Positions 1-12,483 of a DNA stretch of 64,000 nucleotides are shown in pieces (the stretch's first letter is position 1; each line of letters starts with the position of its first letter). A program made the position numbers and the translations under genes. The notes under the pieces were generated by a model. It was not told the origin of the DNA and did no database searches. It saw only the letters and a list, made by a program, of their open reading frames with translations. Location of the stretch: positions 186,001 to 250,000 of the forward strand of contig JAUGWO010000128.1 in assembly GCA_049724395.1 (NCBI GenBank), written 5' to 3'. Source of the stretch: Spongospora subterranea f. sp. subterranea. Lineage: Eukaryota > Endomyxa: Phytomyxea > Phytomyxea > Plasmodiophorida.

Positions 1-1058
1 AGAAGGGACGCTTAAGAACCGCCTCAAGGTTTGATATGATACTAACCATCTAAGCTCTAGAGACGTCAACGAGGTATTTTTTGAGAGCCCCTGCAGAACC
101 CAGTCGATTCCTTGATCCCGGATCCGGTGCTTTGAGATGTCCAGGAGACGGAGGGACTTGTTCAGGGTAAGCATGGTGGATATATGTCTCGACGGCTCAT
201 CGTCGATCGTCGTGATCCTTGGATTTCCAATACGCAACATCTTTTGGCCCATCTCAGTGCGATCTTAAGAGAAAAGTTGGATGCCAGGGCTAACCTCAAC
301 GCTTGTGTTGCTCTGAAGTGCTCTGAGTATCTGTATGAGTGCGTTGATTCCCATATCAGTATTGCCCCAATCAACATCCCTAAGAGCACAAGAGGGCCTG
401 GATAGGGTTTTAGCTAGGCCAGCCATCCCTAGATCAGATCAGCACAATTCGATTGGCATTCTGGCCTCATCACAGACCAGCATCGCCTATTGGATTCCCA
501 TTCAAGTTGAGCTGAGTTATTGTCCTTTGTCCTTCCAGAGCATGTGCCAGTGCTAATCCTCCCACATCCTCTATATCGTTTGATCTCAGGTTCAGAAGAG
601 CTAGTGTTTGTGTACTCTACGACAATATTCAACATTCTTCTATGATTACGATGAGTATTGAACCTTCAACATAACCCCAAGTGCTTTAGCACCATTGTTC
701 TTGATGGCATTAACACTTAGGTCAATAGAGTTGATTGGGGCATCAGGGAAAGTTGCTAATGATTCAGATAGTGAAAACACATCATCATCGGATATCTTTT
801 GATCGGTCAGTAAAGATGACCCATTCAAGCTTAGATCTAGCTGGGCAATCCTGGCGTAAAATCGGGTATTGTTCAGAATACTACTGCAATTGTGAACAGT
901 ACAAACCCTGACTGTATCGCATCTTGAATCCGCCTCAGAATCAACGGATGAGGATCGTCCCCAAACTGATCGCATTTGACCCTATACTGTTCAAGGAAAT
1001 ACTCAAGAGCCCCATCTTCTCCAGCAATCCTCATTCTGATCATGTTAGTGGCAGCCAT
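1..1058 (-). CDS. Leucine-rich-repeat protein (RNase-inhibitor type), 3' end off the window
   Basis: The start is taken at 1058 (MAATNMIRMRIAGEDGALEY). After an N-terminal segment of about 50 residues come RNase-inhibitor-type LRRs: LDLSLNGSSL, SIDLSVNAIKNNGAKALG, LALLNLRSNDIEDVGG, TQLNLNGNPIGDAG, GINALIQILRALQSN and LRLLDISKHRIRDQGIDW. The repeat pattern continues across four likely introns of about 23-50 nt; the first (884..906) is only 23 nt, or 29 nt with an alternative donor. Frame and repeat period are restored after each removal, which supports the model. LRRs of this type mediate protein binding; the partner and cell location cannot be read from the sequence. No stop codon is reached before position 1, so the gene is incomplete. 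Confidence 0.75.
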
Positions 1059-3007
1059 ATTTTTAACGCGAACTAGATTATATGACCTGATCTACTGCTG
1101 TTGGGTACGGTTGTGCTCACCCCAACAAAGTATCTCCAAGTCAATAGCTATCGCCTGACACATCCTTCAAATCTCAAATTTCTTCTTCCAATTGCTTCGA
1201 CATCTTGTCTATGAATATAACATTTGATTTATTGCCTGTGCATCTAACCAGTCGGACTTTTGAATCAGAAGGGGTTACAACAAACACTAGATTCCAATGT
1301 GCTCGACACGGTCGCAATGATCCGAATCTCAAGCTGGAAAGTTGGCTAATATTGCATAGGTGGTCAGGCTCAGACATAACAAGGAACGCAACAGGTAGTC
1401 ACTAAGACAATATGAACCACCCTGCAATAATGTACGCCTCTGATTGCTTTTCGAACAATTCGTTTTTCGAAGTCATCATCAACATGACATCACCAAAACA
1501 TGTCAACGACGTTTAAAGCCAGATTGCTACGACCCCGCTGCTGTTGACAAATATGCCAGGACAATTAACTGCCTGGCTGAGGAATGCCGATACTGAGAGA
1601 AACCGTTGAAGTATCTGAAGTTATTTCAAATTTCAAATGTAACATCACCAATGGTCGAAGACGATGAATTTGCGAAAGGTCGTCGCGACTACAGCCGATA
1701 CGCTGGGGCAGAAAGAATTATGGTCATGGGGATATCGCTTTACCGTTGCCACGAAATACTCGTTTAAAGGTCCCGCTTGGAGCAATCGACTCAATCACCC
1801 TCAATGTTTTCCATAGTCAGTACTTGGTGTTGGGTCCTTTGGCCAGCAGCTGTGCTGGACCAATCTAATTTGAGAATACTGAACTGTAGCCTGAGCCACT
1901 GTCAAAGGTGTCTACCGTATCACCAAATGTACAGTCACGACCGAGCGTATTTGAAAACAGGCCAATATTTCGGGCGAACTCCAGTAGTCGATCAGAGCTC
2001 AAGTCGACGTCCATATCCTGGCTTTGATGCGGAACACTGACAGTTCGAGCTCCAGCATGCTCTAATGTCGTGCTCCTGAATTCATCGCAGTCGAAGTGGT
2101 CTCATCCATTTTGATTTATCGTTGTATTACTGGCCGGAAAAGCAGCGGAAGAGGCGTATAGCGTTGAGAGGAACATCCGAGCGACAGCTGCGAAATACAG
2201 CGTAGATGCTGCAAAATTCGACGATGGAAAACGTAAGCGCAATCCTCAGTCAATCCTAGGGCTAGGGTACATGAGAATAACTCCAGACGTCCCGATGAAA
2301 TAAATTTTTCTCATTCAACTCAGTTTTTGAAAGCCGGCGTCAGAGGGAGTATTGTGTCACCTTCAACATGATGGTTCGGGAAGTGCGGAGACAGATTACA
2401 GACCCTGTTTCATCGTCCGTTACGCCAATGAATGACGAAAATATCGTTGCCTTTGTTGTGAGTGAATCTCGTTAAGGCGTGTAACACATGTTGGGTATGA
2501 TCGTGCCCGGGCAGTATTACAGCGATACAATCATCAACATAGATGACAAATTTTGACTTCGATGACTCCAGAAGCACAACTTTAGAACATGTTGGAGCTC
2601 GAACTTCGCGGAACAAAATTCTGGCAAACGAGCATCAGTTGAAGGCAAGCGGGGGTGCAACTTGCAAGAAAGGATTCTCGGCCATCTGTGACCAGAACAC
2701 AAGCCTCATCATCAGGTTTCCACCACGTCTGTACCGCAAACCACGTTACACTGGACGCAGTTTCGCGCCACAGTCAACGTTGATCAGTCTTCAGGTGGAT
2801 ACAATCTCGGGTTGCTCCACCCGAGGAAATTTTTTGACACCGTCGCTGCAACTTGTGGCGAATCTTTCGACCCTAGTCCAAGAACCTGAAATTATAATGA
2901 AGTCGCGGTGAGGCAAGCCAACGATATCCATTCCTAGAGTGCGACGGCAAACCGATTTTCCAGATTAAGCGACAAAGGAATCGCAATTTTCAATCGGCCA
3001 TTGTCAT
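1059..3007. other. Intergenic stretch, mostly unassigned
   Basis: About 1.9 kb between the LRR gene and PEX16. Only short open frames lie here and none shows a recognisable domain, apart from a weak retroelement-like stretch listed separately at 2.4-2.7 kb. Confidence 0.5.
2410..2702 (-). mobile_element. Possible fossil of a Ty1/copia-type reverse transcriptase
   Basis: A minus-strand stretch reads KFVIYVDDCIAVI, which resembles the YVDD active-site box of copia-type reverse transcriptases and sits in a hydrophobic context as expected. Little else of the polymerase can be seen. If real, it is an old, broken fragment. The call rests on one motif and could be chance. Confidence 0.3.
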
Positions 3008-4037
3008 ATGCTGAAATCGTATGAATCTATTGTACTTGACCATCGGACGTCGATATCGAGTCTAGAGGATACCGTTCGTAACCTGTTACTGATTGTGCCA
3101 GGTCGATTTGGCTCATCTGAAGTGTGTGTCGAGTCGCTTAATGTAATACTCAATGTTATATCACTTTATCATGATAGAATACTGGGTCGACCGAAAATGG
3201 CATCTCATTATGTGCAAAATGAACCCAGTACAGCTGCAGTCAACGCCCAGAACCTATTGTCTTTTATACAGCAATTGGAGATTTTAATGGACATGTTGGC
3301 AAGCAGACACTGCTCTACCCAGAACAGATGGAAACTTATTTTGTCTATAGAAGTATCAAAAGTACGCCACGCTTTTTCAGGTTTTTTGGAGTTTAATGAA
3401 TGAATCCAGATAATCTTACGCCTTATACTTCTGTACTATAATGGTGGTGCGATGCTTCTACAAGCCACACCCGAAGAAACAGCTTCTCATGCAAACGACG
3501 TCAGTCATGTATCAAAGTTTTCCAGTTTCCGAACTGCGTCATTCCGATTCGCAGATGTTATCTGTACGTATCTCTTCTGCGTGAGGCGTCATTTTTATTG
3601 ATTTTATGATTGTACAGCCGTTTATCATCGCCCTGATCCGTATCTAAAGCTGGTTCCTGAAAGTACTGGTGTCCAGAAGAGTCACATTGTTGCCGAAATT
3701 TTTCATATCATTAGGCCAGCTATCTATGTTCTCGGGGTTCTCAGATATTCCTGCTCGTCCTGGATTCCGTTTATGTCCTCATTACTGTCCGACATCATCA
3801 GCAGGGTTCTCGTTGGAAGAATCTCAAATTGGACTCCTAGAGTCCGGCAAGAAGTAATTCCACCGGTTCAATATCTTGCAATTTTTCATAGTACCTTAGA
3901 TTCATCGGCGCCTGTTTTTATATCTGTTTTATCTATTGCGATCACCATTCTTTGAATCATTCACCATGCTACCGTTGACAAATTTCCTTGCATTATGCGG
4001 GAACATTCCATGGATCGGTATCTTCTTTGGTCAGTAA
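3008..4037 (+). CDS. PEX16: Peroxisomal membrane protein PEX16
   Basis: PEX16 is an integral peroxisomal membrane protein that acts early in membrane assembly as a receptor for PEX3 and other membrane proteins. The N-terminus carries the family pattern: VRNLLLIVPGRF, then SLNVILNVISLYHDRILGR, then NRWKLILSIEVSK. The C-terminus reads FYLLRSPFFESFTMLPLTN and ends GIFFGQ, matching the conserved LLRSPFF tail. Three introns of about 48, 54 and 46 nt restore the frame; the last starts after RVRQE and rejoins at IHRRLFLYL. ATG 3008 begins MLKSYESIVLDH, as expected for the family N-terminus. It is convergent with COG4, with about 330 bp between stop codons. Confidence 0.87.
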
Positions 4038-4363
4038 TGGAATGTTCACGGTTATTTGAGAATGCTAACACGGTTGCGGTAGGAAATTGCCTTGATTTGG
4101 TACAATCGTTGCAATCACATTATTTCTATACTTCTGCATCCTGAACCACTAAAAACAAATACAATTGGTACATATTATTGTGTCATACAATCTTGGAATA
4201 CGGCACGTTGACAAAAATTACAGATACTTCCGCATGGTTTCGACATGTGTTTAGATTTGAATTGTTGCCGATGAAATCCAGCAACAAAAAAGTTCGAACA
4301 ATAGCAATTACATTTGTTAAAAGTCCTATGGTTGCGGAAGAATAGAGCAGGTTTAGCTCCATT

Positions 4364-7212
4364 TCATATCTGCAATGCTTCGATCTGCTCTCGATTGAAT
4401 TCAATCCGCCTGCACATCATTTTTTTTATATCTTCCAGACTTAGACGCCAGAATTTTGAATCATTATTTTCCAGTCGAAGGTCATGGATCTCTGAAATCT
4501 ATAAAGATTTGTGTTGGAAACTTTTTCTAAAAACGAATTGCAAGTTACTTACATCATAGAGCTGCAGAATTGATGCGATTTGAGACAAGCGTAAAAACTT
4601 ATTTCTTACTGATTTACTGCAGATTTGTGAGAAAAACGCTACCAGATTCCGAAGGTCTTTGTCAACTTGAAGCCCCCCGCTCTGTTGACAACATATATTA
4701 TAACTACCAAGCTTTTAGACTTCTGATTACATACAAAGGTAAACGTTTTCTTGAAGCAGATTTCTGAAATACGGTCCGCTATAAATTTGGCTAATCTCAA
4801 AGCCATCATATCGAAAACATTTTCCGTGACATTTGGCTGATTATATCAATTAGGAAGGAAGAGTCGCAATATGCAGGTAGCCCCCACCTTGATTTTTTGG
4901 AGAATAGTGGTACACGCTTGAATGAGCTGAAGAACATATGGGTCTGGTACGCAATTGTATTCTGCTTCTGTAAATTCATAGGAGCATTGCTCAAATCGAT
5001 CGCAAAAAGGTGTGATTCTGGCGTAAATCAATTTCAAATGCCGAAAAACGCCTTGCAGAACGACCTTTCGAAAACTTTCTGCGGTCTCTTTTATATTTGA
5101 AAGACATGCATCCACCATCGCAGCCAAATTACCTGCAGCACGTTTCAAAAGCAAAGTTGGATATTCGAAAGCCAAACATTGAACCTTTAGCAGCGCTTTG
5201 TTTGAATTCAGTATCAAAAAATTCTTTAAGAAGGATGATGTTATGTGTACTTGTATCAGCATTATTCAATGCCAGTAACTCTGCTAGCACTGCTTGTTCA
5301 TGTTCCATCTGATCGGTAAAAAACGCAGAGGAACTAGAATCTGATTCCGCTTGAGTTACCTGATTTCACAATGGATAAGATATTGTGAAAATGACTCCAT
5401 AGGTTTACCTGAATGCGATTAACAATAGTTTGCTTGTATTCACCGTCTAAGAAAGAATTGATATTGTTCAAAACTGCAATTGCACTTGTCAAACTCTGTG
5501 TACTGAAAGCTCGAACGCCGCTGGTTTTTAAAATATAGAACACGTCGTCGACCTATTTGATTTTGAACCCTCTCTGAAATAAATTAATCGTATACGCTTA
5601 CAAAGTCTGATGCTTTTGTGACAGATAGCGTTGATAATGACACCTCCACCATAGTGTCTGCCAATTGAATCGCTTTATCGACATTCCTAATCATGTAGGA
5701 GTGTTCTAATGTAATATAGTGATTCAACACTTCTTGAACAACCTTGTTTAGGTCACTCTCTGGAGACAAAGATATCCAGTCCTAAGAAAAACTTGGTAAA
5801 AGAGACATTTGAACCCCACAGTCGCAGCTACAGGGCGGATTTCAGCAACGGCTTTGAACATATCGACACTGTTTTCGCGAAATGTCTCAAATGCATGCGC
5901 ATAAGCTGATCGTAAATCCAGGTCAAAAAGTTCACATTCTCTTGCCAAGCTGGCGATCTAAGTGATGTATGTAAGATATCAAAACAGCAACTCGCAATGT
6001 TTCAGATTACGTCTTCAAGAGTCCGATCGAGAACAGCGGAATCATTGCTAGATTCACTATCAGATTTCCAAGACGAAGTAGAGACCGTTGCTGCCAATTG
6101 AGCCAAATGATGATGTTCAAGAAACTCCTCAATTCTGGCAATAACGTGACGATCCGAAAGGAGTTGCATTTTGTGGATAAGGCAGGCATGAGACCCTAAA
6201 TTACTTGTCATATAAGACGATATCGGAAGGGACATAGTATCTACCAAGCCCAAAATCCTGCTGCAGTTGGCGTTCATAATCACGAACACAATCAGTAATG
6301 AGGTCAAAAATGGCTGAAACATTCTCAAGTAATATCGGTGACGAGGCCAATTTCTGGACAGCGGCATCCATTTGACGGGCAATCAATGAACAACAGTTAT
6401 CCAAGCCAGAATAACCTAATCCGACATAAGAAAGAAGTCTACAATAGCGCACAATCTAGCCACACAATTTAGAAAAGTTTTCAGCCAATATTAGTACCAA
6501 CCTGTTCGTCATCCGTTGATTTGTTGTATTGCTCAAGTATAGCGTCTCGCAGCTGCGATTCGAAGTCTATGAGAACGCGAAACGAAACTTCGTCATCGTC
6601 TTCAAAAGTGCAGCCATCGATGTCCGACTCTGCCTCCTTTTTTTTTCTGTAGTGACGTAACATCCTGTTAACAATTTTCGCAGCTTTTTCGAAGTCGCCA
6701 TCATTCAGCGATTCTCGACTCTGAGATAAAATCAAACGCGAGTCGATGACCTCGTAATGCGAGTACTCACAGTTTCTATGGCTATTTTTAGATCTAAAAC
6801 CAAATCAATTTGCTCCAACGCAAGTCTAAGCCTTGACTGGGCGCAATCTAATTCTCTGACCTAGCCTCGTCAATTGTTAGCAACCAATCTGAAAGATTTG
6901 AATGTTCTTATCAAATCGAGGAACTCACTTTGCCCGATATGGCCGTGGCTAGTACATTGGAGGAACCTATTTTGTTCATCAATGCACACGACGTGCGTTC
7001 TGAATCTTTGATTCCGCTGACGCTGATAAATCACAGTTTACAGCCGAAGCAGAACAAAAATGCAGAAATAACCTCTTTGAAATGACTTCGGTCAAAAGTG
7101 AGTTTTCATCGTGCAGCAAGGAATTTCTTTCCGATAAGAGTGTATCAAGACGTTGAGCAATGCTGACGTCAACCATCCTAAACCGCTCCAGTTCTGATAC
7201 GAGATCGGCCAT
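4364..7212 (-). CDS. COG4: Conserved oligomeric Golgi complex subunit 4
   Basis: COG4 belongs to lobe A of the COG tether, which captures retrograde intra-Golgi vesicles and works with SNAREs and SM proteins. Start ATG is at 7212 (MADLVSELERF). Family signatures in order: an N-terminal coiled coil, LRLALEQIDLVLDLKIAIE followed by ESLNDGDFEKAAKIVNRML, then DDVFYILKTSGVRAFSTQSL, PDPYVLQLIQ, GGLQVDKDLRNLVAFFSQI, and the C-terminal FWRLSLEDIKKMMCRRIEF ending EALQI-stop. Animal COG4 has the corresponding LTPAEVRQVLALRIDF end. About ten or more short introns break it, so the exact protein length was not derived. The spacing of blocks agrees with a full-length protein. Confidence 0.85.
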
Positions 7213-7698
7213 GGTGTAAAAAACCCAGATCGTGCCAGGCGCCGACAACAGGTCGGGTCTTATAAAATTCGAGCCGTATCCAGTGAATAACCGAGGCGAC
7301 CCAATAAGAACCAGGCGAACAATCAGGCAGTTCTTAATAATAAGGCAATACCGAAATTAGTGATTACCCCACTCAACAACACTGCAGAAAAAGGTGCGTA
7401 TCTAATGGTGTAACGAATCCAAACTTGATTCTGTAAATCGACAAAAACAAATGGTTGTTGTGTTTGTTAATGTATTGCTGTGGTGTCATATCATATTGTG
7501 ATTGTATTGGTCGGTGCTGTAATACATAGCGCGATTGGGCGTCGGTAAGTTGTTAATGTATTGTATTATTTGGTGAGTCCTTCCGAGGGTGAGGCGATTC
7601 TGTTATGAAGGGAGAGGAACGAGTCTAGAGCGATGCAATCACCGTATTCCCTATATATCTCACGATTACTCGTACTATTGTTGGATCTATAGCGGCGT
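7213..7698. other. Intergenic, AT-rich, nothing recognised
   Basis: Upstream region of COG4. It contains TGT/TTG-rich stretches near 7.45-7.57 kb and no convincing coding pattern. It may hold the divergent promoter of COG4 and a shared boundary with the next gene. Confidence 0.4.
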
Positions 7699-8249
7699 TC
7701 AATACTCAATTGATAATTGCAGTGCTTGTTGAAATATCGGAGAAGACGCATCTAGCCCACTGTCGGACCATAGCTCGCGAATCTCGTCTGCTGATCGTCC
7801 TGTGCAGAATTCATCGCTCAGCCTTTTTGGCCAAATACATCCCTTTGCCAATGAGCACGATTCTCCTTTGATTGACACGATTCCATGGACGATATCGGGT
7901 ATGTTTTTGTTGCGGTTTTGAGTTGAGTTTATCGCCCTTCCTGAATCGTTTTCAACCATATCTTCTGTCGCTCCGTCCCTATTGGCAATACAATCCCATG
8001 CGGTCGTCTCGTCCATGGATGCTCGAGAGTAGCCAAAGCAGTGATCAACGGGAAGAGATCTGATATAGTTCCTAAAGCCAGACGATCAACAACAGTAGAT
8101 GAAAAAGAAACGACCGATTTGACATACGGGAAGGGTTTTCCCATTCCAACGTGTGGTTTTGGCACATTGACGTATGTATCTGTTAATCGCTTTGAAGAGA
8201 CCAGCGTCCTATCTCTGATATCAAGGCAATTGGCGGCCGAATCTGACAC
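7699..8249 (-). CDS. Hypothetical protein, at least two exons
   Basis: Two overlapping minus-strand open stretches look protein-like. The first starts near 8249 (MSDSAANCLDIRDRTLVSS) and includes DRLALGTISDLFPLITAL. The second includes IPDIVHGIVSIKGES and ends LQQALQLSIEY-like at 7699. They overlap at 7929-8016 in different frames, so an intron there is likely, but I could not fix its borders. No domain was recognised. The alternative is that only one of the two is coding. Confidence 0.35.
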
Positions 8250-9325
8250 CTCTCCAGCAACACGAGGCGACCCAAACCGATGAGTTAACGGATCGATGTT
8301 CGCCTTCTCCCAATTATACCCAAACTCAACTATATATTGATCCCATCAATATCCACATTCTGATATGCTAATCGATCCCCCTCAATACTTTTCCTTTGAA
8401 TGACAATATCATCAGCATTGGCTGCAGGGCTGCCTTTCCTCAACCATGGCGCACCGTCCCTCGCCGGGAATATACTTTCACCAGCTGTTTCTATGGAGAC
8501 TTATTTGGCCCAGGCGGATCAAAACCAGATCCTGTGTTTGCTGACCTGAGCTATGTTCACAGGTTTTCCCAAAGCGGAAATGTGGATCATTGACAACCGC
8601 TGTTGGAAAGACAGTGTTTCTTGTGAACGACCTACCCAAAGGTTCTCGTTGACACCGTCGATATATCGACTCTTTTTTCGCCTCTAAATACTCTGATAAT
8701 TCAGATAAAGGTGCTCGGAGAAGGGGAATATTATCCTAAAATTGATTATTAGAGTTCGGTCAGCGCTGGTTTTGATCAATAATTGCTTTCACCTCCTCGG
8801 TATCTCGTTTTGGTTTAGAGCCGAATCTTGTATCCGACCCATGGCGTCGCACCATCGATACGTCCTCGTGTTGCCGATCATCCCATTCCGGGATAATTCG
8901 ATATGATTCCTGTGATGGAGCCGTAATCCCAGCCTAAACATGCCATGAACATTACACCATTGAAAACAAACAGACTTGAACTGACAGGTCTAATGTCGGG
9001 GATGATGTCCCTATGAGATTTGGACCCCATTGCTGATTAAAAGTTTCCGTTTTTTTTTATTTGGTCGAGTACGGTCAAGGTTGAACAGTTATAGGATGTG
9101 ATATCTGCACGTGCTACGAGGTACCGGCCGCGTTCCGTTTGCCGACGACGTTATTTACATGATCTGCCCCCGATATGAGTATCTGAAAGAGGTTGCAGTG
9201 ATTCTGGGAACTGCAGCCCCCTTATATATGCCCCTGGCCCTAACATCTTATCGCCAATCAGAATCGTGGCTCTTGAGCTTGTTTCCGCTCATAACTCCAG
9301 CAATCGTTGCTAAAATTCCCCCATC
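8250..9325. other. Intergenic, nothing assigned
   Basis: About 1.1 kb upstream of the lectin gene. A short plus-strand open stretch at 8396-8593 has no recognisable domain and was not called. Confidence 0.4.
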
Positions 9326-10530
9326 ATGGCCGTCGCCATTGTCCTGATGATCGCTCTGATCCCCTGGTCGAAGTCCTCTTTGGTCACTGTTAGGAACGCC
9401 ACCTCGCCCTGCATATCGTCCAACCCATTGGATGCCACTCCATATCAACCATGTCAATCCCGTATCAGATTAACCCCATCATTTGCTGATAGTTGTGGTG
9501 CTGTTTGGTCCACCCAATCAGTGCCAGTTGATTCCTCATTTCAGATCACCTTCTCATTTCAGGTTTCGAACATCACTGGATATTGCCCAGATCATATGGT
9601 AAATCATCAGGGGGTCCACAGATTCGTAATCACATTATAACTTCTTAGAATATATATGAGCGATGCGCTAAACGAGGTGGCCATGGACTGGCCCTCATCA
9701 TTCAACATGATCCATCGGCAACCAATCTCGCTTCGTTTATCGGTATATCGTCACCTGATTATATCCATTCATTCATCACTGATCACGATATCGATATCAA
9801 GGAGGCTGTCAAGAAGGTCTTGGATATACAGGAATCCGCAACAGGTACCAGATCACTGAATTCCGAAATCAGGTTTTGATCTGGTGTTCGACAGCGTCGC
9901 TATTGAGTTCGATATGGTACTCGCTTTGCAATCAATTCGGTAACTTCCCATCTGAATGAACACGATTTGGGGTTTCAGTGGCACGATGCGTATTTGTCTG
10001 ATCTATACGATAATCACATCGCGGTTCAGACAATGGGCGATGGGCCCAATACCAACGATCATCACCAGATCTATGCAGGAACGGCAGATATTCCTGAACT
10101 GGCCGATGGCGATATTCACCGGTTCCGGTTCGTTTATGAGCCAACATTCGACATCAACATTCTCCAATCGGAGACCTGTTCATCGCGACTCGCTTGTGGA
10201 TTATATCAAGCGTCCCCATTGGTGTGTCGAATTGCGTCGTTCATCTCCCCTTCCCCCCGTCCATCGAATTAAATTTGTTGTTAGTTCGCCTCGATGTTGA
10301 CCAAATCGTATTCCAATGTAGCGACGATGGGATCGGGCTGGCTCTATCTCGACGACATGTCCAAACCGCTAACAATCATGCCCGTGAACCTGATTTCATT
10401 GCTCAACCTAACATCTAATCAAGCATATCTTGGAATTTCCGCCTCAACTGGTTCTGTCCAGTTTCAAACACACGATATATTCAACTGGACATTCTGTTCT
10501 AATTCATTGTGCACACAGTTAACACCATAA
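9326..10530 (+). CDS. Secreted L-type (legume-type) lectin-domain protein
   Basis: The start MAVAIVLMIALIPWSKSS is a clear signal peptide. The mature part follows the L-type lectin beta-sandwich order: LTPSFADSCGAVWSTQSVPV, then FQITFSFQVSN, then GHGLALIIQHDPSA, then VAIEFDM, DNHIAVQTMGDGPN (the metal and sugar-binding segment), DGDIHRFRFVYEP, GSGWLYLDD, and the closing strand block NQAYLGISASTGSVQFQTHD with FNWTFCS. L-type lectins bind sugars in the secretory pathway or outside the cell. No transmembrane anchor or ER-retrieval tail is seen after CTQLTP-stop, so secretion is more likely than an ERGIC-53-type cargo role (inference). Several introns lie between the blocks, one near 9600-9650 and others at about 9.9 and 10.2 kb. 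Confidence 0.8.
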
Positions 10531-10646
10531 ATCGATATTTCCAATTTCATTCAACTTCAGATTTTTTTGTTCGGGTATTTCTCGTGCCCGGACGGCTGAT
10601 ATCATATCTGGTGAGTAGATCTGTCTCTTTGACGTAATTGTGAAAT

Positions 10647-11426
10647 ATGGCGCCGAAGAAGAAAGGGAAGAAGTCGTCGAGCAAAAAGAAAGCGAACGTG
10701 GCTGAGGTGGCGGTGGTGAACAGGAAAGAGGAAATCAGTGATTACGTCGGTCCTGGACATGGGGCGGATGCCTTATTGCTGGACGCCATAGTCCGCCATG
10801 ATCATTGTCAGATCGCCCGCCTGTTCAGCACCTGGCCCGGATTGGATATCAATCGCCCAGAGCCCAATGGCAATCGGCCAATCCACGTTGCCGTCCACCA
10901 TCAGCGATTGCCTATTGTCCATCTGCTGATATCGTATGGAGCGGATCCAGAAGCGAGGAATGCTTCTGGACGGACCCCAATCATGCAATCGTCCCTGATG
11001 GGCAATTCCGATCTGGTCGATCTGTTTATTGGAACGAACTGTGATCTTGACGCCCAAGATAACCTGAAATGCACCGCGTTATTGCTAGCGGTGAAAACCG
11101 GCAATATCAATATCGTCAAGAAATTAGTGCAACGTACAGTTTATTAGTGGCGCTGAATCACATTTGACTGGAATTTGATTGGAATCGGCGGTGGTTTAGG
11201 GGGAGCGGATGTCGATAAACCAGATATCAATGGGATGAATGCCTGGTATTGGGCCAATGTTCTAGGACATCAAAGCATTCAGGATTTTCTGCCACGACCG
11301 GTTCAAGCGTTCGACGTTTGGAGACAGTACGAGGAACTGTCATGGTTCAAGGACGCGATCACGAAGTTGAGGGCGGAACCGCAAGCGAAGAAAGGGAAGA
11401 AGAAGAAGGGAAAGAAGGGGAAATAG
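10647..11426 (+). CDS. Ankyrin-repeat protein with lysine-rich ends
   Basis: The start MAPKKKGKKSSSKKK opens a basic tail. Four or five ankyrin repeats follow: NGNRPIHVAVHHQRLPIVH, LLISYGADPEARNASGRTP, SDLVDLFIGTNCDLDAQD, CTALLLAVKTGNINIVKKL and, after one intron, RGADVDKPDINGMNAWYWA. The intron is about 66 nt and rejoins VQ to RGAD in frame. The protein ends in KKGKKKKGKKGK. Ankyrin stacks bind proteins; basic tails at both ends suggest nucleic-acid, membrane or nuclear-import contacts (inference). The gene starts about 115 bp after the lectin stop codon, same strand. Confidence 0.82.
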
Positions 11427-11491
11427 GTTCTGAACAGGATGGTGAAGGGAATTATGATAAGTTTAGTTATTTATATTGGCGAGATGCAGTA

Positions 11492-12483
11492 TTAGAGATT
11501 CTGTTGATGATGATGGTCGTCAGGATGAACGGCAACAGCAGCGGCAGCAGGGCTGATCATGATACGATTAGGGGTATCCGATATATCGTCACGATTCCTC
11601 AGGCGATCCAAATAAACCTGACACATGACCGTAATCATGATCAATAATGCGGCTGTGAATATCAGGCTCATTAGTGAGATGATCGTCTGCAGATCCATCT
11701 TGTATAGGCTTTCACCTGAACACCAATCAGATCAACACGCAACATTTATGAATTCGACCGCATCGATCAGACCAGAACGTATCTGTTGAAATAGGGCCAC
11801 GAGATCTGTGGAATTAACACCCATATAAACATAAAGAATGAGCTTTATTCTCGATAGTGAACAAGCAGCTAAGAAGTTCGATATCCTGTTGGATAATGTC
11901 ATATCTATTGGAAATGTGCAGAAAACGGCCTAACCTTATTCTGGTTAATGGCAGTAATGCACACGACATACCATATGGACAGGCTGACATCTGCAATAGA
12001 AAGGCGGCGATAAACCCATGATCGCTAACTATCGTCTCGATCGCCTCGATCCTGCTGGTGTATGTGGGCAGATAATCCTGGAGCTGAGCAAGGGTGACCC
12101 ATTCCCGCCTGACGACCGCCCTGGCGATGAGGAAGGTGATGAGGCCGGCCGCGATATAGCCTGAGGGACGTGAGGAATCGAGATGGGGATTGGCGATGGG
12201 GATTACTGGAATACACGATGGGGAAGGCGATCCATCCATAGAGGATGGCGGCGACCAGGATGAGGAAGGTCGACCCGAACCCGATCGGGGTGGCGGTCAC
12301 GACCAGGGCCACGATCAAGGCGAGGGTGTGGAGCGGGTTGTGGGGATCGACCAGGGACGCGACCAGGAGCAGGAGCTGTAGGTAATAGGGCAATAAGATG
12401 ATCGATATGATGATCCCACAGCTGATCCCGATTATGAAACCGATTGCGGCGATCGCATTCCGGTATCGCCTCATATAGCACAT
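11492..12483 (-). CDS. VTT-domain (TVP38/TMEM64/DedA-like) membrane protein
   Basis: TVP38/TMEM64 proteins are polytopic membrane proteins of the Golgi/ER; relatives act as lipid scramblases. Exon 1 begins at 12483 (MCYMRRYRNAIAAIGFIIG) with two hydrophobic helices, then PLHTLALIVALVVTATPIGF and STFLILVAAILYGWIAFPIV. After a 46-nt intron comes YIAAGLITFLIARAVV, then CPYGMSCALLPLTRIRISNF, then LILYVYMGVNSTDLVALF. A final intron rejoins to a last exon (start of exon at 11698) with the C-terminal helix IISLMSLIFTAALLIMITVM. The PYxxxxxxLxLTRI and LYVYMG blocks are typical of the VTT family. The last exon alone would look like a separate 68-residue protein; frame and family order argue that it belongs here. 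Confidence 0.75.

Noticed and set aside
11492-11698. Separate 68-residue membrane protein
   Set aside because: Frame, splice signals and family order show it is the last exon of the VTT-domain gene.
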